Of a stretch of DNA of 64,000 nucleotides, positions 23,846 through 36,120 are shown in pieces. Origin of the DNA: Agrocybe praecox (lineage: Eukaryota; Basidiomycota; Agaricomycetes; Agaricales; Agrocybaceae); the NCBI GenBank assembly GCA_964017145.1, contig OZ024840.1, forward strand, positions 2,480,001 through 2,544,000. The letters are read 5' to 3'. The notes under the pieces are model-generated. The model did not search any database. It had not been told where the DNA came from and saw only the letters and a program-made list of their open reading frames with translations. The translations under genes and the position numbers were made by a program. Each line of letters opens with the position of its first letter. Position 1 is the stretch's first letter.

Positions 23846-24703
23846 CTATATTTCGTTTCCTTCCTCCAAAAAAAAAAAGTCCAAGATGATTTCCTCCTCT
23901 GTCCAACGAGATTCAGTCGACGGTGGCGCGTCTTCGTTGTACTTCGCTGTGCTGGACGACGGGATGTTATTGTGGTCGAAAGCCTGTTTCGTATGGGTGG
24001 CCATTGGCAGGGGCGATGGCGCGGCGGGTGGTAGGTAGACAGTCACACTGATGATTCCGTTCACAACCCATTCAAAGTTTCGAGGGTGTGTCGGCGCGGG
24101 CCCAGCAAGATGAAGCCGTTCTGGATGACGATGACGAAATACACGTTGTGAGCAGTAGGATCGTCATCACGGCATGAAAGAAGGAGGTAGAGAGAGAGAG
24201 AAAAGAAGGCGGACGAAAAAAGAAAAGGAACATAACACTCACAAGGATAGCGAGCGCGATCTCTGTGGCTCGCCTTCTTTCCGCGGCAGGCCTCCGAGGT
24301 TCCTATCATGTATGAAGTAAGCAAGACAATTCCAAGGGTGCAGGACAAGAGACGGACCAAGGGAGGAACAGGTTGTTCTACGGCAGGAGCGGGGGGAACA
24401 GCCAGTTCTATTCTTTCGTCGTCGTAGATTGTGTTCTAAAAACAAAAGTCGCTATAAGCAAAACACGGTCGGACAAGCTATACTGGGGACACCTACAAAC
24501 AAGGGGAGCACCTCATCCTCTTCAGCAGGGAACAATCGCCCGTAAGGTTTTTGTCGCGAACGGCGGGTCGTCTTATAGCTTGGAAGCTTCCCAGTATCAG
24601 GTATGCCGGTTGTTTCCTCGTAAGTGGGCAAGCGGGGTTCGTTGGGTACGGCGACGAGGGGGAACGGTTTCATCTTGGTTGGGAAGAGCATTTTCGACTT
24701 CAT
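23846..24703 (-). CDS. Uncharacterised protein with two LPxY motifs; 3' structure unresolved
   Basis: ATG at 24703 gives MKSKMLFPTKMKPFPLVAVP, then RLPTYEETTGIPDTGKLPSY (two L-P-x-Y motifs). A GT..AG intron after LPLF joins NTIYDDERIELAVPPAPAVE. A second possible intron (gtccgtctc..atgatag) leads to EPRRPAAERRRATEIALAIL, and a third (gtgagtgtta..atccag) to NGFILLGPRRHTLETLNG. There the frame stops, while another frame continues directly as VNGIISVTVYLPPAAPSPLP to 23846. Either a one-base frame break near 24070 separates them or the last splice differs. No domain recognised. The gene is probably real, because the exons join consistently, but the 3' half is uncertain. Confidence 0.4.
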
Positions 24704-27700
24704 AGAGGAGGGTCGCGTCGAGTAAAAGAGGGAGTGAGACGGAATGAGGAAAGACCAGAAAACAGGAATGCTTTTAAGGGGCTGCTCGCATCGCGTATGT
24801 AATGCAAAAAAAATGATTTATTAGCATTAACTAAATTGACGGATCCAGACAGAACGATAAAAAAAGAGGGGAAGGGTCGGCTACATTAGCATGTGGCGCA
24901 GAATGCTACAGAACGCAATCAGGATCACAGAAAAAAAATTCATCCAAGTACACATAGAACATGGTGATAATTGTGGGAAAGGCGAGATGTTCACATACCT
25001 CCGCGTCAATGAAATCGAAATCTTGATCGCGCTCCCACACTTTTTTGACCCCGCGTTGGGGGAAGACGGAAGCTGAATGGAGAAAGGGCGAGGCGAAGTA
25101 AGATAATACCTTCCTGGTCTCTTCCGTCATGTCGCTTGGCCACGCTCCTTTTCACTCAATTCCTCCTACAGTTGATTATCTTCGGCGAATGATACGCTCT
25201 GAAAGTGGATAGGTACCGAATAGAGACATTGTTATGCAAGAAGTGCTGTCAATCGCCATTAGCGTTAATGTTTAGCAAGCCATGGTCGAATGGGATCCGC
25301 AGTGCACTTCGTCTTCCTCTGTCTCCGTACCCGTCTGAGCCTCTTGGACTGTCGACAACCTTGCGCTAGTCAGCAAAGTTTTGTCCTTCGTCTCGTGGAC
25401 CGTGGGTGGAGAATATTCCTATTCTTCTTCCCGCGCTCAGGTCGTCATTTTTCCAGCTTTTTTCGTCTCGCGTCTTCTAGACTGTTCTTGGAAGCACCCC
25501 CAGCGCATGCACACTTTGGTGCTATCGGGCGATGCTTCTGGCTTGATTTGGGGGTCCACGGAGGAGGCCGAAAATAATGCCCAAAGGCGGGGTCCAAATA
25601 TAGAAACGCGTCGGTACCGCCTCACGTGCGAAATCGAGTCAAAGCGTCGGGATTCCATGGTCATGCCCCTGTTAAAGCAAGGCAAGTATTGCGTTAGCTC
25701 TTTCTTTCTCTTTTGCCATTCCTTCTCTCCAAAATGTGTCTCTTTTTGTTGTAATTGCGTCTGTGCCTTTGTGAATGTGTAACCATGTGTCCCAACGAGT
25801 TTCTGGGGATATCCCCCCATGCACCTCAACCGTCCAAGCAAGAGACCAGCAAAACTGCAAGCCCTCAAGAAAGAAGCAAAGATGTGTGACAAAATTGTCA
25901 AGACACCAAGATACCCCAAGAAAACCCAAGAAAACCGCAAGAACTGAAGAACTTACTTGAATTTCTGTGCTCGTCTGTCTGCTTTGCTGTCTATGCTCCC
26001 TGTCTGCCTCAAGTCCAAAAAGACCAAGCCTGTCATCAACCCTTCCTGCAAATTTGGCCCAACGGCGAAGAATCTTCAAGAAATTCTACTGAGGTTTATG
26101 TGCTGAGCGACGTTCTTGCACTGTTTGAATTCTTGTCGCTCGAATAGATATGCGGAAGACTTGGCGACGTCGACTTTTGAGATTGGCTTCAAGCGGGTCC
26201 TTCCAGATCCCAGTCCATTGTCCATAAATATGATGCTTTCTTGCCCGGGAAACAGCAGGCTGAACAGCTGAAGAGTTTGACCGCCCTGTCGGTTTCTTGA
26301 CTTGCAAGTGTCGAAGGTGCCTTCAATAATATTCGTCAAGATTTATCGCCCCTTCCGCCATCGTTTTCGATGAGCCTTTCTTCTTGAGTATTCCCGTGTG
26401 TATCCGTCCTGCTCCTTGGGGCGACCAATGCTTGAAGACCCTCAAGAAATATGGACCAATTTTCAGTCGCTCCAGCGTGCCCTCCAAGTGAACCTTCAAC
26501 CTTCAAATTTGTGCCGCAAGTCGTTCTTTATTTTTGTTGCTTCCATCGTTGGGTGGTCTTCAAGATAGGCCATTAGTCCTGCCTGTGGCCAGAAAGGCGG
26601 AGGTGCCACCGTGAAGGACCTGAAGAGGTTTCGGGTTGTTTTTCCGGCGCGGGGGAGAACAATGAAAGAAATTGCACGCACCAAGCACAACCCGAATTCG
26701 TCCAATTTCCTACGGTGATAATTCACTCATTGGACTGAGAAACCATTCCCCAACCTCTCCGTATTTTTCAATCCACTTCTTCCGCCACAAAAAAATCCTG
26801 CCCGTCTTCCTACGTCAAAATCCGAGATTTTTGGAGGCACCCGTTCAAGAGTTGAATCGATTTCGAAGATTTTGTTTCTCGGCCGGTGTCATGGAAGGGA
26901 ACAATTCCGAAAGAATATGGACCTAACAATCTCAAATATCCGGCCTCACAAATTCGAACTCCAAATCAACAACCTCCAATAACTCCTTATCCTCCCACCC
27001 TTCGAGAGCATTTTATATGGATATACAGGCCTATCGACAGCGCTTTTGTCGTCCTCGAGATGCCATGGGATTTTGGAATGTTATTCTCCATCCTTTTGTT
27101 GAGGTTCAAGAAGGTTTTCCGGCCTTCCGAGACAGTCACCCAAATACGGCCTGAGACACCATGATTTCAAAGTCAGTCTGCCCTCCTATGACATAGCGGA
27201 TGACCTCTCTACCCACAAACACTTTATCCATGAACACCCCGACGATATACTTCAAATACTGTGGACGTATCATCCCAAATTGACGCGAAAATCGTGCAAA
27301 CCTACGATCAGTGGCCACGAAGACACATTCATGCGCATATATGCACCTTTTTCTCACTCTTTACACTATGCCTTCGAACGCAGGCCACCCTTTCGAACAA
27401 CGTACAAGGCTGCTTGATACAGGAATTTATCCTTCGCGAAATCAGTATTACAGTGGTAGAAACGTTGACGATTGACATAGTATGTTTATTATCGAACAAG
27501 CACCAGAGCTCATTGTACGGGCACTCTCCCAGATATAAATCTGGCATATTCTGCCTCCGCTTGCTCAAAAACATGTTTAAATTATTTCCTTCGGCGCAAA
27601 TCTGCTCTGAGTTACTTCTGCTGCCTTGATCAACGAAGCAGACACAGGCAAATACCGATTTTTCTCTACGCTATGGCAACCTCATCTCTGGATTTATGGA

Positions 27701-30700
27701 CATTCCTTCTCTTATCTGGGAAATTTTATGCACCCATGTCTGGATGTGGACCTTGCTGGTAAATTTTCGGAAACGGGAGCGAGGCGCGAAGCGCCCACTA
27801 TGGCCACAGGGATTTGCCGGATATTATTAGTATCACGACAGAAATTGGGCAAAACCGCTTTATGTCTCGCTCTGGGCGACAAAACTGCGGTAAAGAGATT
27901 CCAGGCGTGAATCCTTTATAATGCACAAGGTGAATATCATTATTTTGGAGCACTAGTATTTTTTTTGCTGAGATTTTCCTTATGTCGCAACAGAAAACCA
28001 TGTACATCCTGTCAAATTAGACTTTAAGATGATCAACTCTAGCCAACTTTCCACGGCCCGCCCCGAATATAGTGACGTTATTTTTCCCAAGAAAAGCCAC
28101 TGTGGGCAAGTTCATCAGCAACGACCGCCCGAAAGTCCGACTCTCCTCATCAAACAGCAACTTCCCACCTACCAATGGCAGCATTGCCTTGAAGGCTTCA
28201 GGTAGGTATACTTGGTGCACCATGTTTATATGATCTGATCTCCTTTGAGGTATATTGCAGATGAACGCATTGTTCCGACGGAATCCCAAGAGGGAGGAGA
28301 AATTAAGAGAAGTTATGTATCAATCGATCATCTCCCGTATATCGCCCATGGAATAGGCTAGAATAGCTTCTTTTGATTTCTCCAAGTGGTCCAGGGCTTT
28401 GCTGCGCATTCAAGCACATATTCACTTAACTGGGACGGCTTTTCTTCGCAATTGACACGGGTAACAAATGTTGACCAGTTGTATATTTTTGTCGTATCGT
28501 AGATCAGAAAATATTTTTGTTTGTTGCGCCCTGTTTTCCGGTGCTACGAACGAACGAACTTTTGAAGGAACTGAGCCCGAAAATATGAAGAAGAGGAAGG
28601 TATTTCGACCGTCGGTTGAACCATCGCATACACTGTGACAAGTCAAGAGTCCGCGTGTAATTGGGGCTGGCCGCTGCAAGGCGCGGAAGGATGATTGTAT
28701 GCCACGGTTAAGAAACGTGATTTAGTTTTAAAATCGCCGTCGAAGACGCCACGAAATTTTGAAGGAAGTGTATCATGGAGTACCAGGTACCCGTTGTAAG
28801 GGTTGGGAAGATCGTGGAGTCCCTAACAAGCAGTGCAATGGTGACCTGGTCAAATGTTTCCTTTTGTTGGGAAACTTTCTCGATCTAGAGTACTAGCATA
28901 GGCTGCCGCCGGTAAATATTATTGGCTTTGGGTAGAATGTGTTCCGTTCAGAGCTCCTTTGAGCAGTCGTGAGGCTAGTATATCAAAGAAGCGTCGAAAA
29001 GGAGTTGAGGATAAAGTGCGGTGTCTTGCAGATCCCTGCCCATCGCTCAGATCCGGTGGAGAGGATGCGTACTTGTTTTTGTTCTTTCCGCTTTTGAACT
29101 GCTGCTTCGAGATAGCCCACAGGAAGGGTGTGTTTTTTTTTCCAAGAGGTTCTGATTAGGAAACGTTCCCAGATGCGATCTTGTAAATATCGTAAGGGTG
29201 GTGAATTTCCCATCAGCTGGAACTTCTTCCAGACTTCCACGTTCGTTTCTCTTCAAATTCCCCGTTCAGCACTCTCCAACACTGCACACATCCTTTGACA
29301 TCTGTCCAGGGATACCCCGACTCCATGAACGATAGCAAGGCAAAGAGATAACACAGGGCTCCTAAGGCACGCGGTGTCGAAACTTTTTTCATCCCTCATT
29401 CGCGTAACTTTCCAAATTCGTCGGAATCCCTACAACGCCACCTTCCTGCCGCAGCAAGAACTGAAGCCCACGCTCCAAAATCCCTTACCCACGGCGTACA
29501 TGTCCTATACAGCGTAGCCTTCAATGACTCGGTTCATGATGCACCAACACAAGACACTGGCAAGAATGGGAAAACAGTGATGTTTCCGCATGGTCTTGAA
29601 GCCGCCGAGGACAACGTCGGTGACCTCTACCCGCTGTTACGCCACCCCGCCGTGGACCTCGAGGTATTGGACCTTCGTTTTTGCCCGCCCAGTTCCAACC
29701 AGAAGTCCCCAGAGTAGTCACGCCTTCCCGTGTCGTTCACTGTCATTTATCTCGAATTCCACCGCGTCCTTGGGCATACACCGAATGATAAAGCTGGAGA
29801 AGATCATAGCCAACTCGTAAACACGCGTTCTGCGCAGCCCAATCTGTGTCAGTCTCAGGCTGACCAGTTGCGGAAGCGTTCCGCCACAATGTCGGGAATT
29901 TCCTTATTTGGAAAACGCGTAAAGCTCGGGGAGGAATAATGGCTGGAGTCTGCGACTGGTAAAGCGCTGCAAAATCTGCGAAGTTTAAACTTCTATCTGC
30001 TTGAAATGCATGCAGAATGCTGGGCTCATCTTTCTCCTATCTGCCGGTCGACTCTCGTCGATCTATCATATGGGAGGGAAGGAAGTAGTACTAGTACTTC
30101 CGTACTTCCTTCTGTGTGCACTAGGAGCCACCAAGGGCCAGAAATTTGCCTAGAGGTCCAAAGACACCAGATAATGTCGAAGCTACCATACTATACAGCA
30201 TCAGAGCTGTTCCAAGGTCGAATTCGAAAGAGGCATCTTTTCTGAGCACTCTGAACCACAGGAAATGCAGGAAAGACGTTCGCTGGCCGGGGTCCAACCG
30301 GAGAATCGTGCTACCCACTCGGAATACAGCTATCTAGCCTGCATCCAGTCTCCAGAACTGACAGTCTACCTCCACCATAGGGTTTTCGTACGAAGTTCTT
30401 GGTTATCAGAACCAGTTTGACGCGTATAGCGGGTGGATGGAGAGCCGCAACCGTAAAGCTTGGAAGACGGTCGGATGAAATTCTCTGCTTTCGTACTTGA
30501 TGCAACTTCCAGTGGTAGTGGTGGCCTAGTATTGCAGGTTACAGGTATCGTATCTCCGTGTTGTAGGAAAATTGAAAATTGAAATCCAGTTCTAATGCGG
30601 GGAGAGAGTGAGTATAATGTTCGATTGGTATTCATTGGAAGTCGTAAGTACTCGGATTGCAGCACTAGTGGCTAGTCGACTAGTGGACGGGACGCCGTAT

Positions 30701-31738
30701 TTCTGGAAAAGAAATGGAATGGAAAATATTGGTGGCATATCGAAAGTTTTCCTGTGACTTGTGTTATGATGGATGTGGAAGAACAATGCGCTAGATTTTG
30801 CCCGAATTATAACGGTGACCTTTCACCCACATCAACTCTCCTTCTAGCTATTGCTCTCCGTGCGCTCGGTTTCTCGGTGCTTCTCGTAGATGTAAGGCAT
30901 GGGCAATTACAAATGACGACAGGGAAGACATGATGATGTGAGTATGGATGGTTCCTTCAAATGTTGTGAAGATAAAAAAACAGTGGTATCAAAAGATCAC
31001 AATGCTATTGACAGCCTTTACTCTCAGCATTTGGGCTCGATGCGTCCCATCACATTGTCGGAAGCGAAGAACTTTTTCCTCTGAAGGCCTTCAATCCACT
31101 TTTAATGAACCACCCTGTTCGTCACCCCAAAGACTGTCTCTAGAAGCTTCTACAACCCTCCTTTAACCCTAGTTTTTAGTCGTCCCCAAAGTTGCCCGTT
31201 GGTAGTTTTATTTTCTTCCTTGAGGCAGTGGGTTTTCTGACGAAGAGCAGGCGATGCGGGGGCCCTGAAGAACGCCTATCGGAATCTCCTATGGACATTG
31301 CATTTCTGTTGCATAGCTCCGGATACAACACTCGAAACCTTTCATTGTATGATCGAATGCCATATACAAGACCTTCAACGCGAAGCCAAATTTTCAACTC
31401 TGACTCAAGGTAGAGTGGTCGTGCGTCTTTACGACAAACGAAACATATACTCTCTACAGCAAATCGTGCCTAAACTCCCTAAACTACTGGACCACAAGTA
31501 TCTGTGCGAAACATTTACCATCCCTATTTGCATTGACCTGCTCAATTATGTTTCTTACACCAGATTTCCATTTCAAAACTCATGACAAAAGTATTTTACG
31601 CATACCATAGCGAACAGCACGAAGTGAGTGGCCCTAATCTGATAAAGACCGTATTCCTAACTCGGACTCGTTCAAAAGTACTCTCCCAGAAAACTGGCCT
31701 ATTACCAGTCTTATTTCTCGTAACGAATGCCAAAAGGC
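24704..31738. other. About 7 kb without an intact gene I can support
   Basis: Many short ORFs on both strands, none longer than about 170 codons, and none with a domain I recognise. I could not join them into a convincing spliced gene. No reverse transcriptase, integrase, transposase or helicase motif is visible, and I found no long terminal repeats by eye. One better stretch is the 122-codon open frame at 29352-29717 (separate entry). An ATG at 25130 with plausible splice sites could start a tiny protein. The 30060-30115 part has a short imperfect hairpin. The block may be a decayed insertion or relic genes. Confidence 0.5.
29352..29717 (+). pseudogene. Protein-like open frame without a start codon (possible gene relic)
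   Basis: A frame of 122 codons stays open between stops and reads like a real soluble protein (GVETFFIPHSRNFPNSSESL, LTHGVHVLYSVAFNDSVHDA, DNVGDLYPLLRHPAVDLEVL, LRFCPPSSNQK). It has no in-frame ATG near its beginning and no matching flanking exons that I could find. I do not recognise the family. It may be one exon of an undetected gene or a relic. Confidence 0.25.
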
Positions 31739-32562
31739 TCAGTCCTTGAGCTTTACTTGTCGTTGTCCATAATAATACCTCTTCCTTCCGACACCCATAA
31801 ACCAAGCAAGTCTACCACCAAGGGATCAGCGCTCAGCTCCAGCATGTCATTGGCGCTCGCAACACTTACCGAGATAGATGCAGCAAAAGAACAACACTAA
31901 TATTGCCATGAGTGGTAGTATTCCATTCGCGAGGGATGTACTTGATATCCTCGGGGAGCGTCGAAAATGTCAGGTACAAACTGACAAAAACATTCGGTGA
32001 GCACGATCTTCTTCGATAAGCAAAGGAGGGGGCCTCACTGGGTCACCTAGTAGCAAAGAGAGTTGATCAGTTACTCGAAGAGTATACACGGCCAGAACAA
32101 AACCTTACGTCTGCGAGCGCGAGCGAGGACAAGAAGACACCTATCATCCTCTCTTGCCCAGCGAGGTCACGCTTCAATAAGTCTCGAGCTGCCCGGTACC
32201 CCAGAGAGGTGACAATGCACATTAGCATGTAACCTTCGAAGCAAAATAATGGTCAACACACACGCCACCGTTGGCTAGTACATAGGAGAGGTACCCACAG
32301 ATAGTAAGCTGCCAGACGGCAATGGTCGAGCGAGGATCGAGAGACTCAGGTGGAGGACCTGTGGGTGGCACGAGCTCGTTGTAGAACCAGCTTGGACCCC
32401 ATAGCAAGGACGTGACGAAGGGTCCTATCTCAGAGACTACCGTGGTGAAGTAAAATCATTAATACATTGAAAAGCAATCGATGTGAACAGAAGCAACTCA
32501 CGCGGTTCGAAGTAGACGAATATGAACTTGTAATAACCCGGTAGTGTTTCGTACGCCCCCAT
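31739..32562 (-). CDS. Small multi-pass membrane protein, tandem copy 2 (possibly DUF7704 family)
   Basis: Hidden by five short introns. Spliced from ATG 32562: MGAYETLPGYYKFIFVYFEP, LSEIGPFVTSLLWGPSWFYN, PPESLDPRSTIAVWQLTIC, YMLMCIVTSLGYRAARDLLK, GQERMIGVFLSSLALAD, VTHLYLTFSTLPEDIKYIPR, EWNTTTHGNISVVLLLHLSR and LAWFMGVGRKRYYYGQRQVK, ending LKD. Three to four hydrophobic segments, about 180 residues. It is clearly a paralogue of the gene at 33058-33968: same block order and the same five intron positions and phases. Motifs such as LPxxYxxxFxYxEP, AxWQL and WN..THGN resemble a fungal family of unknown function that I recall as DUF7704; the name is tentative. No function can be assigned. Confidence 0.72.
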
Positions 32563-33057
32563 GATTGTCGATAGTCGTCTGGATTCTTTCGTCCAGTGCC
32601 GCAATTTTCTGAAGAGCTCTGAATGATTCCATCCGTTGTATAATTGCCTGACCTTATATATATAATTCAGTGGGTTGCTGATAAATATCTGATAGATCAA
32701 GAGTAGTATATTGCACTTAGTTATAGGGGTACGATGAGTACTTTTTCACTGATACCCTTAAGCGGAAAAGGTCAACCCTGCAATCTATACACATAAGTGG
32801 GGTTACTACCTAGTTAAGAGAGGTCATCGTTGTGCTCCTTGGCGCAAATTAGTTGCCGATGTGCACACACAACATTCAGTTCTTACTAACTCACGATTGG
32901 AAAGCAACACTTTATTACGATAAGATGAAGTTCCGCCGTTACGGGATGTCCGAATGTGCAACCCATGACAGACAGTTGACAGAAAATGGCTATTCCAATT
33001 AAGTATCACACATATGAAGATAACAACCGCCACAAGTAAATATTATTACGTTATTAT
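32563..33057. other. Spacer between the two tandem membrane-protein genes
   Basis: It contains the promoter of the downstream copy and the 3' flank of the upstream copy. AT-rich, with no supported ORF. Confidence 0.5.
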
Positions 33058-33968
33058 TCAGGTCGTCTTCACCGATTTCGATTGCTTGCCGAAGTAATAA
33101 GTCGTACGACCGATTCCCAGATACCAGGCGAACCTGACAATATTACCCAGTAAGTGAACTGAAGCAGATAATCTTCATGATTTCTCCGACATACCTGAAC
33201 AGGAACAGTACTATAACGACAGTGATATTGCCATGGGTCATGCTATTCCACTGAGCTGGGGCAAATTGCATGTCCGGGGGAAGCCCTAAGAAAGTAGCGC
33301 CGATGCTGAGGAAGACGAATCAGGATCTTGGCCCGTCAAAAGTTACGGCACCACTTTATCACGGAATTGTGGGTGGTTTGTATAGAAATGAAAATACCCA
33401 CTGTGTCAACTGATAGAAAAACATGTCAGATCATTCAAATGACTCCAACCCCAACCAGCTGCATCTGACGATGCAGCGCAGTGGCCTTGGATAATTGGTA
33501 AAAAGTGGGCTCACATCTGCAATTCCCAATGCCAAAAAACTTGCACCGAGGATGCGCTCTTGAGCAACAGGGTTATTTGGAAGTGCATCACGAACTGCGC
33601 GAAATACGAGCGAAGAAATAAGTCCTAGGAGGAAGTAACCTTGAAATGTAAAGCATTCGTCAGAGAGAGAGCGCGCCTAAGCTGAGGACTCATAGTCGTA
33701 CAGTTAGCCAGCTGCCAGATAGCCATAAGTGTTCTTGGTTCCAATGAGCTCGCAGGTGCGGGCAAACTGGAGGGTATAAGTTGGTGGTGGAACCAAGCCG
33801 ATCCGGGGAAAGCCCAAACCATGACGAAGGGGGTGATTGTAGAGACTGGGGACGCGTTAGTGAGATGAAAAACGAACGCGCAAGCTCAATAAAACACGAA
33901 CTTGGCTCTAAATACAGAAAGAGCAGACGATATACGCCAGGCAATGCAGGAAAAGAATCTTGTGGCAT
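33058..33968 (-). CDS. Small multi-pass membrane protein, tandem copy 1 (possibly DUF7704 family)
   Basis: Spliced from ATG 33968: MPQDSFPALPGVYRLLFLYL, EPISTITPFVMVWAFPGSAW, FHHQLIPSSLPAPASSLEPR, TLMAIWQLANC, YFLLGLISSLVFRAVRDALP, AQERILGASFLALGIAD, LTHIGATFLGLPPDMQFAPA, QWNSMTHGNITVVIVLFLFR and FAWYLGIGRTTYYFGKQSKS, ending VKTT. Five GT..AG introns: after the EP motif (phase 1), after QLANC (phase 1), after AD (phase 0), inside LTH (phase 2) and inside FR (phase 2). All five sit at the same places in the neighbouring copy. About 185 residues with several hydrophobic helices and a basic tail. Same tentative family; function unknown. Confidence 0.75.
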
Positions 33969-34162
33969 GGTGGATTGGATGAGAAAGGTGGAAGTTGAAC
34001 AGACTATATATCCAAAATTAGAGACGGGCCGCTAAATCCGTCGCGTGCTAATCTTGGCTACTCATTGCACCACCAAGAGGCCTCAGGGTCGACCCTATCT
34101 CGACCCCTTGCTTTTTACTTATCTCTTGACACCCAACCACGACCTTACGACTCACGACAAGT

Positions 34163-36120
34163 ATGACAGCCATGAAAGAAAAATCCCAAAGTCTTAACGT
34201 CTCGCAGAATAATAGTCCTGGCTCCTCTGTTTTTGATCTTCCTATACAATCTGGCACGAATCCTCCTCTCAACTCTCGTTCAGACGCGTCTCTCTGGAGA
34301 CCATCCGTGAATGTGGTTGACCACGACCCACCAGACAAAGGGCCATCTTTTCTTGTTATCTCTGGGGGAACCGGTGGCAACGCTATATGTTCTGCCTTTC
34401 AAAATGTCTGCTACGTATTACCCGTCTCTGACGATGGGGGTTCCTCCAGCGAAATCATTCGTGTTCTGGGAGGCCCCTCTGTCGGTAAGCATTATCAGGA
34501 ACAACGATTATCCGCGATAATCAGCTCATAGCTGTGCAGGAGACATAAGGTCAAGATTAGTTCGATTAATCCCTCCAGTCCCACCCTCATCTCCTCTGGA
34601 TGCTATTCGGCGCCTTTTAGCATACCGGCTGCCTGCGCAGTTTTCCGCAAGGGAAGCTCGAGATGAGTGGAGGGACATAGTCGAAGGTAAAAGTAAACTA
34701 TGGAAAGGAATTCCCACAGACAGAAAAGAAACTATTCGAGGTATGCTCTTCCTAGCGTGTAGGTACGCATCTAACCGTTTCTGTTAAGGTTTTCTGGTAC
34801 ATTTTGAGAGCGAACTGCTCAAACGTGCCCATAAAAACTTTGACTTCCGTAATGGAAGGAAAGTCGTGTCTCATCCGAAATAGAAACGTCTCAAATTAAC
34901 CTCTGCGTCCCTTTATTAGCATAGGCAATTATTTCCTTGCTGCAGCGCAAGGATTCTTCAAGTCTCTACCTTCAGCCGTCTTTCTCTTTTCATCCATCAC
35001 TAATAGCCAGGTGAGTAATCATGCCGTGATATTATGTGAAGCTAGAAAATGTTTGTAGGCCGATATTCTTCCGGTCATAGTTACAAACCATACAGTGACC
35101 ATTGCAGCAGAATTGGTATGCATTGTATACTCTGTCTTATAGGGAATTGACTGACATTTATACCAGGAGGACGGACAACAGCTTGTAGGGCAGTGTGAAA
35201 TATCACATCCGGTCGTCTCAGTCCAGCATGCTACTACTCAAGACCTGGAGTACGAAGACGAGCCATTGTCGCCCGTTGACGGTATTGGTGAATTTGCCTC
35301 GCCGAAACAAAACGTGATGTTCGAATCACTAGACAAGGCAGCTCACGAACCTTTGCCATCTCGCATCAGCAGTAAGTTCTATGTATCAAAGTCCGAATAG
35401 CGCTCATAGCTCGTACAGGGCTGTACTACATTAACGGTTACGGCATGGAAATCCATCCATCACCTAACGGAGACTTTCTGTCGAACTTGCGCTCCAGGGA
35501 CATACTCGTGTACTCCTGTGGCTCTTTGTGGACAAGGTGAGGCGAATTTCTGTGTGGTCATTGGCCCTGCTAATTCCCTTCGAAGCATTATTCCTTGCCT
35601 TGCCATGAGGAACGTTGCAGCAAGCATTGCAGGGTCCTCAACGCTCCGGGCCAAGGTCCTATTATGTATGTCATTAACATTTTTGTGATCATCTCGCTAT
35701 AGTGATCATACAGTGAACTCGGAGAACGATCGAGAAACTGATGGATATACAGCTGCAGATTACATTCAGTTAGTGATAACTATTCTTATCGAATCACAAG
35801 GCTAATCGTTAACTTCCTAGGGCAATCGTTCGAACCCTAAACACGAACAATCATACGCCTGCGTATGGACTAGGAGGGGCGAACACGACGTATCCCGTAT
35901 CAGCGTTTATCACTGATTTGATTTATCTGAAAGGATGCAAGGTGGCCGTGGATGTGAAGCTTATCACGGTGAGCTTTAATTAAGTCATACAAGAGATAAC
36001 AGAGAGTAAAATTTCTCCTAGTCGATGGGTGTTCGATGTCGGGAGTTGGAAGGGGGACAGCGGTTCGATGCTGATAGAGTGGCAGAGGCGATGGGGGAGC
36101 TCTGGGCGGACGTGAGCTAA
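34163..36120 (+). CDS. CofD/YvcK-like protein (UPF0052 family)
   Basis: Starts MTAMKEKSQSLNVSQNNSPG; after a disordered leader the nucleotide-binding core reads FLVISGGTGGNAICSAFQNV, then CYVLPVSDDGGSSSEIIRVL and GGPSVGDIRSRLVRLIPPVP, the hallmark of the CofD/YvcK family. Later blocks are GNYFLAAAQGFFKSLPSAVF, ADILPVIVTNHTVTIAAELE, RLYYINGYGMEIHPSPNGDF, DILVYSCGSLWTSIIPCLAM and NHTPAYGLGGANTTYPVSAF. It ends EAMGELWADVS. Bacterial CofD makes the F420 precursor and YvcK acts in cell-wall metabolism; fungi do not make F420 as far as known, so the role of this eukaryotic branch is open. About nine introns. An acidic insertion (EYEDEPLSPVDGIGEFASP) lies in the middle. Confidence 0.88.

Noticed and set aside
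24906..25130. Tiny spliced gene starting MTEETRK at 25130
   Set aside because: Splice sites are plausible but the joined frame gives no recognisable or conserved-looking protein, and the better-looking frame does not join in phase.
25437..25940. Minus-strand frame of 167 codons
   Set aside because: Composition is irregular, no motif, and an equally long frame exists on the other strand; probably chance.
26884..27360. Possible relic of a large fungal gene (plus strand)
   Set aside because: Fragments such as HHDFKVSLPSYDIADDLSTH look protein-like but are short, and I could not assign a family or join them.
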